DNA of 64,000 nt, taken from the NCBI GenBank assembly GCA_021234155.1, contig JAJEKV010000277.1, positions 1 to 64,000 of the forward strand. Direction: 5' to 3'. The DNA is from Isoetes taiwanensis (Eukaryota > Streptophyta > Lycopodiopsida > Isoetales > Isoetaceae). Positions within the stretch are counted from its first letter, which is position 1. Each line of letters begins with the position of its first letter. Shown piece by piece: positions 23,401-34,303 of the stretch. The position numbers were made by a program, and so were the translations under genes. The notes beneath the pieces are model-generated. The model searched no databases and was not told the DNA's origin. It saw only the letters and a program-made list of their open reading frames with translations.

Positions 23401-26359
23401 AGGTTTTTGCCACGGGATCCTAATTCATCTCCAGCACACGGCCCAATTTTGAATTTTAGGAGAAGGTCTAGGTCAAAGGGTTAGCATTAGAAACGGCGGG
23501 GCAGCCCGCGTTGCAACCGAGCTGGCACCCTTCCCCAAGTCAAATGAGGCCAGGGACCTTGCGGGGATCCCTCACAAGAGGGAGAGTCCAGGACCCGTGA
23601 GGCGGGATCCAAAAGTTCGAGGCAGCCCTTCCGGCAGCGGCGCTCCCGGGTCGCTGACGCTTAATGACCACCCTCCTCCTCGGAGTTCCCCTATCCCAGC
23701 CGTTGGATCCTCCGTTCAGTGGCCCCTCTTCGAAGGTCCAAAAAAGATTCCAGATCGGGTCCGAGAACTTGTCAAACCAGCTGGGCGGCCCCGATGTCGG
23801 CCTTTTGTAAAACCGCGATTTGCTTTGTCGTTAGCATCGGGATGTCTCGAATGGCAAATAGACCCCGCCAAATCGGGTCCGAATGGCTTAAATTACCTAA
23901 GGGAGCAAGTTACCGAATGGCCGGTTTTGTAAAGAAGGAAACACTCACCCTCCACGACAAGATATCCCGCATGCACATCCTAGGCCAATTGACTACGAAA
24001 GTGTGATGGAAGTGAGCTACTTTGGTGCTTCTTGGAGTTCGGGTGGTCTTCCTCACACCGGAACTTGGTCCCGAGGTGGCAATGTCGACGCCGAGTCCAT
24101 TGGCAGAGTCGAATCATGATCCCTGGGCGGAGGAGGGCGCCTCGGGTCCGGCCCCAGGGCCTTGGGGAGGGAAATTGTAGACAAGCGGCCTCGGAGGGAT
24201 TTTAGGGTCCGCTCTGGCGCCAACACCCCAACCCCACTTCAAGACACGGGCGCAAGGTCCCGCCGACCGACAAGGAGAGGGCCTCCAAACGTAAACCCCG
24301 TGGGCTGCCGTGCTCTAGAAGGGTTTACGTTTTGGGGGCGAAGTCCCCGGTCTGCTGCACTTGGGACTGGCCGAAGCAAAGAGCGGTGAATACCGGAGCA
24401 AGGGAACTGACGGAGCGGAGTTTGGGCCTTTCCTCCTCCGATGGGGGCAAGTAGAAGTCGGGGCTTTTGCTGCTGGCAAGACATTGAATTCGCAATTAAT
24501 GCATTGCACGAAAAAATAAATTCGGGTTTTTGCCGGGTGGATCCCTAATTCATCTCCAAAGACACGGCCCAATTTTCGGAATTTTCGGAGAAGGTCTAGG
24601 TCAAAGGGTTAGCATTAGAAACGGTCGGGGCAGCCCGGGTGGCAACCGAAGCCGCACCCCTTCCCCAAGTCAAACGAGGCCGGGGACCTTGCAGGGGATC
24701 CCTCACAAGAGGGGAGAGTCCGGACCCGTGAGGCGGGATCCAAAGTTCCCCGAGGCAGCCCTTCCTCGGTAGCCCCCCTGGTCGCACGCTTAATGACCAC
24801 CCTCCCCGAGCCCGGTTCCCCTATCCAATCGTTGGATCCTCCGCTCAGGGCCCTCTTGAGGGAAGGTCCAAAAGATTCCAGATCGGTCCGGGAGAACTTG
24901 TTAAACCTAGCGCCCCTGGATGTCCTCTTTGTAGAAACCGTGATCGCTTTTGTCGCTCGCACGGGATGCTCCGAATGGCAAACAGGCCCGCCAAATCGTC
25001 CGAATGGCTTAAATTACCCTAGGGAGCAAGTTACACGGCCGGTTTTGAAAGAAGGAAACACTCACGCCCTCCACGACAAGATCCCGCGATGCACATCCTA
25101 GGCCAATCGACTCACGAAAGTGTGATGGAAGTGAGCTACTTTGGCTTCTTGGAGTTCGGGTGGTCTTCTGGCCACGGAACTTGGTCCCAGTGGCAATGTC
25201 GACGCTCTGAGTCCATTGGCAGAGTCGATCGCGATTCAGGAGAGCGGAGGTCGCCCGTCCGTCCCCGTGGCCTTGGGAGAGGAAATTTGGGGCAAGCAGC
25301 CGGAGGGGATTTTAGGGTCCGGCCCAAGGCCAACACCCCAACCCCACTTCAAGACACGGCTAAAGGTCCCGGCCGACCGACAAGGAGAGGGCCTCAAACG
25401 TAAAACCCCTCGTGGGTTGCCGTGCTCTAGAAGGGTTTACGTTTTGGGGGCGAGTCCGTCCAAGGCAATTGGGACTGGCCGAAGCAAAGAGCCGAGAATA
25501 ATGGAGCAAGGGAACCGACCTGCCGGGAGTTTGGGCCTTTCCTCCTCCCGATGTGGCAAGTAGAAGTCGGGGGCTTTTGCAAATGGCAAGACATTCAGAA
25601 TTCGCATTAATGCATTGCACGAAAATAAATTCGGGTTTTGCCGCAGGGATCCCTAATTCATCTCCAAAGACACGCCCAATTTTCGGAATTTTTCGAGAAG
25701 GTCTAGGTCAAAGGGTTAGCATTAGAGCGGTCGGGGCAGCCCGTTGGGGCAACCGAGGTCGCACCCTTCCCAAGTCAAACGAGGCCGGGACCTTGCGGGG
25801 ATCCCCTCACAAGAGGGGAGAGTCCAGGACCCCAGGAGGCGGGATCAAAAAAAGTTCCCGAGGCAGCCCTTCCCCGGCAGCGCCCGGGCCTGACGCTTAA
25901 TGACCACCTCAGGAGCGGTTCGTTCTATCCTCCGGTTGGATCCTCCGCTCGGGGCCCCTCTTGGGAAGGTCCAAAAGATTCCAGATCGGGTGGGAGAACT
26001 TGTCAAACCGCTGGGCGCCCCGGATGTCTACTTTGTAGAAACCGGCCGCACCGGGATGCTCGAATGGCAAAATAGACCCGCCAAATCGTCCGGAATGGCG
26101 AAATTACCCTAGGGAGCAAGTTACACCTGGCCGGTTTTGGCGAAAAGAAACACTGCCTCCACGACAAGATATCCCCGGGATGCACATCCTAGGCCAATGA
26201 CTACGAAAGTGTGATGGAAGTGAGCTACTTTACGCCTTTGAGTTCTGGCTTCTTGAGTTCTTTGGTGGTAATATCGGCCACGAACTTGGTCCCAAAATGT
26301 ACGCTCGAGTCCATTGGCGAGTCAAGATCGCGATTCCGAGAGGGGAGGTCGCCTCATCC

Positions 26360-27860
26360 GGCCCCGTGGCCTTGGGGAGAGGAAATTTGGGCAAGTAGCC
26401 TCCGAGGGATTTTAGGGTCCGCGCCTCAAGGCCAACACCCCAACTCCACTTTCAAGACACGGCTAAAGGTCCCGGCTGACCGGATAAGGAGGTTCTTCCA
26501 AAACGTGAAACCCCGTGGGTTGCCGCTCTAGAAGGGTTTACGTTTTGGGGCCGAAGTCCCGTCTCTGCCACTTTAACTTGATCCCAAGGAGCACCGAATC
26601 GACATAAGGGGAGTCCATTGGGAGAGTCAAATCAAGGGTTGTGGCAAGTAGAAGGGAGGTTGCGCTGGCAAGACATTCAGAATTCAAGAATTAATGGCCT
26701 TGGAAAATAAAATTTGGAGGCAAGCAGCCGAGGGATTTTGAGAAGGTCAAGGTCAAAGGGCCAACACCCCAACCCACTTCAAGACATGAAGCAAAGTCCC
26801 TACAAATCGACCAAGGGAGGGCCTCCAAACGTAAACCCCGTGGGTTGATCCTGTGCTCTAGAAGGGTTTTCGCGCCGTTTTGGGGCCGCTTAGTCACGGC
26901 CTCTCGCCCCTGCCCCTGATCCCCGTGGCAATGTCCTCATTCTGAGTCCATTGGAAGGTCCAAAGATTCCAAATGGTCCGGGTGAGGGGAGGTTGCCAAA
27001 ATCCTTCCCCGATGGCCTTTGGGGAGAGGAAATGTCGAGGCAAAATCGGGATGCTCCTGAGGGATTTTAGTGTCAAAGCGTCCGAATGGTCAACACCTAA
27101 CTCCACTTCAAGACATGGGCAAAGAAGGAAAGCCGGATCTGACAAAGGAGAGGGCCTCCCCGTAAACCATCCTAGGCCAATTGCTACGAGTGTGATAGAA
27201 GGGTTTACGTTTGGGGCCGAGTCCCGGTGGTCTTCCGCCACGGAACTTGGTCCCAGTGGCAATGTCGACATTCGAGTCCATTGGCGAGCCAAATCGCTGT
27301 TCCAAAGAGGGGAGGTTGCCCGTCCCTTCCCTGTGGCCTTGGGAGAGGGAAATTCGGCAAGCAGCCCGGAGGGGATTTTAGTGTCCCCTCAAGGCCAACA
27401 CCCCAACTCCACTTCAAAGACATGGGCGAAAGTCCCGCCGAATCTGACAAGGAGAGGGCCTCCCAAACGTGAACCCGGTGGGTTGCCGGGCTCTAGAAGG
27501 GTTTACGCTTTGGGGCCGAAGTCCCGGTCTTTTGGCCACTAAACTTGGTTTCCGTGAGCAATGTCAACGTTCTCGAGTCCATTGGCAGAGCCAAATCGTG
27601 GTTCCGGAGAGGGAGGTTTGCCCGCTCTTCCCTACGGGCCTTAGGGAGAGGAAATTTGGGGAAAGCGACCTCCGGAGGGATTTTAGGGTCCAGCCTCGGG
27701 CGCCAACACCCCAACCCACTTCAAGACACGCCGCTAGGGTCCCTACCGACCGACAAGGAGGGGCCTCAAACGAAACCCCGTGAGTTGCCGGGCTCTAGAA
27801 TGGTTTACGTTTTGGGGCGAAGTCCTAGTCCGCTGATTGGAACGATGGCCGAGAAGCTGC
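26360..27860. repeat. Shortened ~320-bp satellite units at the right edge
   Basis: The start landmark (GGCCTTGGGGAGAGGAAA and variants) recurs at about 26365, 26697, 27010, 27335 and 27640, that is every 305-337 bases instead of ~1115. These units jump from the GAGTCCCGGT segment straight to TCTTCCGCCACGGAACTTGG, skipping about 780 bases of the monomer. Between 26580 and 27170 the pieces are also shuffled. Confidence 0.75.
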
Positions 27861-28136
27861 GTCGGTGAACGCATAGCAAGGGGAACCGGCGGAACGGAGT
27901 TTGGACTGTCCTCCTCCCGATGTGGCAATTAGAAGTCGGGGCGCTTTTGCAAAGTGGCAACACACGATTAAATTCATAATTAATGCATTGCACGAAAATA
28001 AATTCTGATTTTTGCCATTTGGATCCCTAATTCATCTCCCACTACGGCCCAATTTTCGGAATTTTTGGAGAAGGTCTAGGTCAAAGGGTTAGCATTAGAA
28101 CTGTCGGGGGCGCGGATTCGCGAGGCAACCGAGCTG

Positions 28137-28534
28137 ATTTGGAAGATTTGGAAGATCATTTGATTGACTTCAAGCCACAAAGAAACATAAATTTAGTGGT
28201 CGCTTCTATCGATCGAGTTGGAGAAAAATCCAAAGCCGATTGTCCATCACAAACTTCTAAGAATGTGCATTTGAAAGATTTAGAACATGGAAGTGTCCCA
28301 TTTGTAAGAGCTACAGGAGAGTCCAAACCACAAATAATCTCAGAACCTGGTTCTACCAAGTCAAGTCGAAATGTCGCAGAAACCTCAGGCTCCGAAATGG
28401 CAAATCGAACTGAAGAAGGCGATATCCAACAGAAGAATGCAAAATATCTTCAAGAATCCTTCAGATCATGTTCATGCATATGTATCAATGCTAGATTGTA
28501 CCCAAGAGAAAATATAACAATGTACAAAACATAG
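28137..28534 (+). pseudogene. Unidentified 131-codon open frame at the satellite border
   Basis: The frame runs from the satellite junction to TAG and begins LEDLEDHLIDFKPQRNINLV. It is hydrophilic, with Ser/Glu-rich disordered-looking sequence (ISEPGSTKSSRNVAETSGSE), and ends in a Cys-rich patch (SCSCICINARLYP). There is no ATG at the start, so it could be an exon or 5'-truncated piece. I recognise no family. Composition is unlike the satellite and unlike the AT-rich spacers. Confidence 0.3.
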
Positions 28535-28719
28535 GTTTATTGAACAAAAGATCACTTGAACAATTGACATACTCCTCCCCGAGCTTGGCTTATGGTTTCT
28601 ATCGTGAAGTCCTCCACTTGTCCATCCCTTTGAACCATAGCTCCATGTCAAGTATGTCCGGCATCAGCCATGCACATGTCGGCACGCTAGTATCATGTTA
28701 ATCTTTGTTTTTTCTGTGG

Positions 28720-29160
28720 TGCTTCCAAACCACGACCATCTTTTCAAGAAGCACCCTCATCATGCTAGGCGACTCTTGGTTCCTAGCAATTTGGTCGATG
28801 CCTTCTCACCAATCACATACTTCTTTAACACTTTCATCAGATGGATCGTTGTTTCATAGTCCTCATCTTGAAAGTGGAGGAGGGGTTCACGGAGGATTCC
28901 TTCCTTCTCATGCCCTCTCCGGCTCCTACACCAAGCTATAGATTAGAAAATAGATAAAATACAATAAAGTGTATAAACTACAGTGTAGCCTTACTTGTGA
29001 AGACAGGTTCCATATCTCTACGCTCTTGAATCCTCATCTCCTCCCGAATCGGTTCAAGCGTCGACATACCTTCCATGGCCATGTATCCCAAAAGCAATAA
29101 AGAAAAAACTCTCACAATAAGCGCAATGAAAAAAACTAGGATCCGAGGATGGATTCGCAA
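28720..29160 (-). pseudogene. Two-exon unidentified gene fragment
   Basis: Minus strand: an upstream segment with EGMSTLEPIREEMRIQERRD ends at a GTAAGG donor (about 28996). A matching acceptor CTAATCTATAG lies near 28938. The downstream exon reads GVGAGEGMRRKESS and, after a frame shift, DYETTIHLMKVLKKYVIGEK. Splice signals suggest a real former gene. Its product is unknown; position beside CACTA element 2 suggests it may belong to a transposon. Confidence 0.3.
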
Positions 29161-29217
29161 TACTCAAATCATAAAAGAAATGGGAAAAATGAAAGCCGGC
29201 CCGATGACTTTTAAGAA

Positions 29218-29300
29218 CAGAGGCGTCGTTTTAAGGCGTATAGGCGTCGTTTAACGACGTTTAAAGGTCGTTTAACGACGTCTATAACGACGTTCTAACG
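29218..29300. repeat. Subterminal palindrome cluster C
   Basis: GGCGTCGTTTTAAGGCG, then two copies of GTCGTTTAACGACG and TATAACGACGTTCTAACG within 80 bases. Same motif as clusters A, B, D and E. Confidence 0.65.
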
Positions 29301-29734
29301 CTATCTTGACGTCGTCTGAAATTTGTTTTGTTTTCGTATCTTTGAGATGCCATATATATTGCCCTATTAGTCCTCCGACTTCTCCTCTAGCCCTCCTTCC
29401 TGCTTCCCGCCCTCCGACTTCCTCCTCCTCCTCCTTCGTCGGAGCTCCTCACCTACATACGCCATGGCCGCTTCTCGATGCATGCCCGCTTTGATCAGGC
29501 CGCTGTAGGCCGCGGCAAGGCGCTGGAGCACCCGGCGCCTCGGTCGAAAGTGGCTAGAGGCGAACCTAACCCAAGAAAGGCCTGAGTTCAAGCAAGCCAT
29601 GACAAAAGCTGCGTGATAGGGGGGGCAAAGAAAGACCTCGCCAGACATCGGGAGGTCGGAACCTTCCCTCAATCTGTGCTCGAAAGTGTCCAAGAAATGC
29701 ATGGTGAGCTCGTTGTGCTTGGCCCGTATGCTAG

Positions 29735-29971
29735 AGGATAGGGGCCTTTGGGAAGGGAAACATTTTTGAAGCCCTACTTTCAAAAGTTGCACTGGACCAA
29801 CGGGGCATGCGGGAAGTGCTCGACATGAATTCCTTTGGGGAAATGGACACCACCGGGAGGGCTTGGATTCCATGCCGGGGAGGCTTGTTCGACGGGGTGG
29901 AGGAAATCACCATCGAGCACCTTCGAGCCTGGAAAGTGGATCAGCTAATGGATGCCGATATATACCACTAG
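29735..29971 (+). CDS. Uncharacterised 78-codon frame in CACTA element 2
   Basis: The plus-strand frame, opened by a stop at 29732, encodes a well-balanced peptide: GNIFEALLSKVALDQRGMRE, then TGRAWIPCRGGLFDGVEEIT and a TAG after LMDADIYH. It has no own ATG near its start. Coding-like pieces continue upstream in shifted frames (WLEANLTQERPEFKQAMTKA). The overlapping minus-strand frame 29367-29873 is longer but Arg-rich and low-complexity. I prefer the plus strand on composition only. Family unknown. Confidence 0.35.
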   Translation, partial: RIGAFGKGNIFEALLSKVALDQRGMREVLDMNSFGEMDTTGRAWIPCRGGLFDGVEEITIEHLRAWKVDQLMDADIYH

Positions 29972-30470
29972 ATGTGCACCGGCATCCACTTTGTTTTGTG
30001 TATTTGAATTGTGTATGGGTTTTTATATGAATTTTGTATTTTGAAGGGAATACATATATGATTTTTGTATATGAATCTTGCATTTTGAAGGAATCTTCAC
30101 ATTTTATGATTAATTAAACATAAAGCGTGTACTCAACTGTATGTAGAACTGCGCCCCGACGGCTTGCAAGCCATAGGTCTATACTAGGATGCCAATTAAC
30201 TTGGCATAAATGTCTATGATAACCTTTCAAGTTGCAATACTAATGTTGCCTAAATTCGCATGCCAAAGTATTTTCTTATTCATATGTGGGAAGAAAATAT
30301 AATAATCATAATAAAGTAATGAAGGTTCAATCGATGGTAGTCTTCTATCATGACAATAGTCTCCGCCCCCAACCCCCAACCTCCCTATTCGACCGCCATC
30401 TCTTCTTCACCTTCAAATATGCGGGAGCGAGCCTTACATGGAACTACTTAACCACCACCGATCTTGCAAA
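29972..30470. other. Spacer in CACTA element 2
   Basis: Contains a ~28-base partial duplication (TTTTGTATATGAATYTTGCATTTTGAAGG, near 30010-30090). No gene seen. Confidence 0.4.
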
Positions 30471-30479
30471 GGATCCGAA

Positions 30480-33400
30480 CGAAGGTGACCTACAAAACCT
30501 CTATTACATTAGTTCCTTTGTTAATGACATATATAAATTTTATTGCATCCAAGTAAACATACTTGTTCACATTGCTCAACCCTCATGAGTGTGTCTTGAC
30601 CCACGATACCGACGAAGTTGAATCTAGTGAATAATAAAGCCACTCGGATCTTTGCGCGATCGTGGCATGAGCACCAAGGTACACACAAGATCAAACCATT
30701 CGGCATCAAACAACATTGTTTTGAATGCACTACCGACATCAACCTCCATGATAGTCTTTATAGTACCAATCCATTCCAACATTGCCTCGATTGGGTTTGG
30801 TCTGACTACCGGTCCGCAAACTGTACTAAACTTTCTTTGATATACCACAATCATAAGTGCGTTTGCCATGATCCACACTTTGTCGCCGAAAGTGAGCAAC
30901 TGGAAGACCATATTGATGCATATGAATTATACCACAAAGTAAAGGAACACATGTTCAAAATAACGAACTTAAACTCGTGAATTATATGCTATTAAGTTGC
31001 ACTTACAAATAGTGACACGCCTTTAGCATATGCAAATTCTTCGCTAGAAACATGTTTCGCCACGCGTTGCCTTGCCATCTCTAGTTGTTCGAGCAGCCAT
31101 TTATTGTTTATCTCACTTGGCGGGACCCTAGATGATCCGGAAGTGGTTGTTTGCGATTCTTTTGTCGATAGCGTCTTCTCTCCTCATCTCTCTTTATTTT
31201 TCTTCCTCGTATTTTTTTATCCATTTCTCCATGGGAGTGGAGTTGTAGATGAGAAACTTATTGACTTTTGCCCTGTTCTTCTAGTGTGAACAATTTCTTA
31301 CGTGGTCTTCCTTCTGAACTTCTCCAATTATAGTTGGAGTGTCTTCATCGGGCATAATCGTGGAGCATTGGGGTGTGAGGAAAGCATGCTAGGGGTGTAC
31401 CATCTAAAGTACTTTTGGGGAGTGCAAAACTACCCAGAAAAGTACCCAAAGACTGGGAACTTGCATAAATGTCGCAATAAATAATAAGTTCGAGAGTTAA
31501 TTCATTTTATTTTAGTCTCTAATAGTATTGTTATCCTATAGTACTATAGATTGACATGTTATTGACCTTCAATTCAAAAACTTTCGATTGATTTTAATGG
31601 AAAGAAAAACCAGAAAGTATCAGTTTTAAAACCTGTGGGTACTTTTGAGGGTTCCAAAAGTGGTACACAATAGCATGCTTTTACCTCGCGTGTAGATCGG
31701 CCAAGAGCCAAGAACTCGGTGACATAGAATAATGACTCGTGCTAACCAACCCTCGGCCATGCAACCCTCAGCCTGCCTTGCCTTCGACGTCTGAAGTCCT
31801 TTGAGGACCTTAAAAGCGTTCTATAAAAAACATCCATCTAGGATTTGTTGTGCCCGCAAGCTCTACTTCGTCCACTAAATGCACTAGTAAGTGAGTTTGT
31901 ATGTCGTAAAACTTGTTGGGAATTCTTTCTCTAGCATACAACATGCCTCAACGACCTTAGTTCGAGATGTCCGCAATTTCATTTGTCGGTATCTCCTTCC
32001 TTGTAATCCATCTAAATATCATTTAAGAAAAAAAAGTTAAGTGAGAGTTCAAAGATCGAAAGTGTTTTCTAAACCGCATCAAACACGGAAAACTCGATAG
32101 GAGACATATTGCATGTAGTGGACCGTCGTGAGGCGACCCTCGTAACAATAGGCATAACAAAGCGCAACATCTTATGCCAATCATGAGATTTCAACCCGGT
32201 TAACTCCCCTTCGTTAGAGAAACAATTACATAGCGAATGCATATATCACGTCGAGTCTTTATTGCCTTGATCGCTTCTCGAGCGGGTTTCATACATTTTC
32301 TAGGCACGATCCAATCCACTTGTGGCCTTATTCCTTCTTCGACATTTAACCATGCTTTAGATTTTGATCCGCTTCTTGTAGATCTTTCGTCTTTGATGCG
32401 TGTCCTACGTCCGGTGACATGCTTCCAAATAGACGAAACATTTTAAAGATGTGCATGGGATCAAGAAGATGATGGATCTTCAATTCCTCATCAATAGGGT
32501 AGAAGGAAGAAGGATGCTTTCCACTTCATTCCCTTAACCTTATTTCCTTTGACATCCCACATGTTACCCCAATCTCTCATTGTCAACCTTTTGGGAGGCT
32601 CTTGATTGCAATGTTTTTCTCTTGGACCCACGTGTCGGAAGTCGATTTTCCATTGGCGGATATCTCTTGAAGTTTGCATAGACATTTTTTGTGCAATGCC
32701 GTTGACCGTTGAGAGTTCAACCTGTTCAAACCCACACAAGTGACATGCCGCATATCCGGACATTTGGAGTCGAGAGAGTTCATACAAACCAGGCCAATCG
32801 CTCGTTGTCCACATTAAGATTGCTCTCAAGGTAAATCTTCGTTCAGCACGAAGTTCTCTTGAGACATCGTAAACTTCAATACCTTCACTCCACAATGTCA
32901 AAAGCTCATCAATAACTATTTTCAGATATGGATCTAGACTTTCCGGCTTCTTCGGTCCTGGAACTAATAGTACTACCATTAAATGGCTAGTCTTCATGAG
33001 TAACCACGGTGGTAAATTATAGTTGATCAACACCATCGCCAAGTTGACCACGCGGGGTGATTGGCGTCCATAAGGATTAACACCATCCGTTGCCAACCCT
33101 AATCACGAGATTTCGTGGCTCTCTTCCAAATTTCGGCCATGTTTCATCAATATGCTTCCATTGCTTGCGGTCACTAACCACGCGGAGTACATTGTCACTT
33201 TCGACGCATTAGCGCACACCAACCCATGAGAGAAGCTAGAGATTCACATCGAAACAATAGCCTTATCGCGAGGGATCAATGGAAAGTAGCGAACCACCTT
33301 CATCGGGACGGTCTTTCCCTTGGCATCTGCATTGTACCTAGAGGCACCACATTTAGGGCATGTTTCTGTGTTCTTGTAGATGTCATCCGGATAATATACC

Positions 33401-33960
33401 ATGCAATCATTTGGACAAGCGTGAATCTTATGGTAGCCTAAACCCAAGAGTCGCCAATATATTTTTATTTTCAATGCGACTTTTGGGCATAGTGTTCCCT
33501 TGTGGGAGTATTTTCTCTTGCAATAACCTGTATAAAACAGACTTTACGTTATACATTCAACTACAAATTCAATAAGTCAAGTGATTGCAATTGTACTTAC
33601 TCTAACAAAGCCGTAACACCGGCATTGCTCCATTTGAATTTGGCTTGAAGGTTTAATATCAATAAAGATGTCGTCAATCTAGATATGCTTGCACTGGATA
33701 TAATGCTTTATCGCCTCCTCCAATAAAGCGTGATCTTCATGACCATCGTTAGGGAGTATTTATATCGTCATCTAGGTCGATTTGTCGAAGATTGGGCCAA
33801 ATGCATCTAACATGTCGGCTATGGGTTCCTCAACTTCCATGAAGTCGTCCATAGGGGCATTGTCATCATCTTCATCATCGTATTCCCTGTTCATCTTCAT
33901 CATTGTACTCTTCATTATCGTTGTGCCCATGTTTGTACCCATTTGCTCAATGTATTCTAA
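30480..33960 (-). pseudogene. tnp2: CACTA tnp2 transposase (Transposase_21 family), disrupted
   Basis: The transposase would cut and paste the element by binding its ends. Minus strand in order: an acidic N-terminus (near 33780-33900); SLLILNLQAKFKWSNAGVTA (33601-33680); a 73-bp intron; LLQEKILPQGNTMPKS (33480-33527); LGLGYHKIHACPNDCMVYYP, CPKCGASRYN and VVRYFPLIPR (33244-33474); ATDGVNPYGRQS, INYNLPPWL, GIEVYDVSRELRAERRFTLR and GYAACHLCG (32491-33096); HHLLDPMHI (about 32450); RWMFFIERFLRS (about 31825). After the inserted TIR element a C-terminal module follows, with IKTIMEVDVGSAFKTMLFDA (30624-30911, DUF4216-like). The order matches plant CACTA tnp2 proteins of roughly 1000 residues. Frame shifts occur about every few hundred bases. 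Confidence 0.85.
31377..31687. mobile_element. Small TIR element (MITE), copy 2, inside tnp2
   Basis: The ends are GAGGAAAGCATGCTAGGGGTG and the reverse complement of TAGCATGCTTTTACCTC; 311 bp. The interior shares ATTTTAATGGAAAGAAAAA and AGTGGTACAC blocks with copy 1 at 17118. Imperfect 6-bp flanking repeats are GGGTGT (31371) and GCGTGT (31688). It splits the C-terminal third of tnp2, so it arrived after the CACTA element. Confidence 0.8.
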
Positions 33961-34303
33961 TTACGCTATCCATAATGACTTTTGATGTCGCCAATTGATG
34001 ACGCTTGGATGTGGTCTTATATCCACTTGCCTACCCCCCTCGCGTCGGATTAAACGAAATATATCGTGATTGATACATACATTGAGAGCCCGTGTTTGTT
34101 AAATTTTAAGCATTTAATAACGAACGAAATATAAAATTTTATGTCATAATCAAAGCATATATTGAAAGATATAATACACATTTATCTTCAATATGTGCAA
34201 TCTCATTCCAAGAAGAAGAAGAAGAATTCAAGAAGAAGAAGAAAAATGGTGCATTCGGACAAAAAATTATATGAGTAATTTGAGTACATCATCAAAGGAC
34301 CTC

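Larger units (their letters stand above)
16003..28136. repeat. GC-rich satellite array, ~1.1-kb monomer
   Basis: A landmark CATCCTAGGCCAATTGACTA recurs at about 16944, 18379, 19468, 20576, 21702, 22817, 23979, 25097, 26188 and 27171. Spacing is 1.09-1.16 kb, apart from 1435 where a 316-bp element is inserted and 983 in the rearranged right end. Other landmarks (AGAGGAAATTTGGGGCAAGC, ATTAATGCATTGCAC, CCTAGGGAGCAAGTTACAC) keep the same order. About ten long units are present, then shortened units, then a truncated last unit ending before 28137. Copies differ mainly by 1-4 base indels in C/G contexts. Frames reopen in each unit but are broken differently each time, so I see no sign of coding selection. 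The start and end fall at different points of the monomer. Confidence 0.9.

Noticed and set aside
16490-26531. Many long open frames in the satellite (for example 16490-16948, 18775-19215, 22862-23389, 25141-25563)
   Set aside because: They recur at the same monomer positions but each copy is broken at different places; high GC lowers stop-codon frequency. No family resemblance.
29367-29873. 168-codon minus-strand frame
   Set aside because: Arg-rich, low-complexity C-terminus (GEELRRRRRRRKSEG) in GC-rich DNA; the opposite strand gives a more protein-like peptide.
30618-30980. 120-codon plus-strand frame
   Set aside because: Antisense shadow of the tnp2 C-terminal module on the minus strand.
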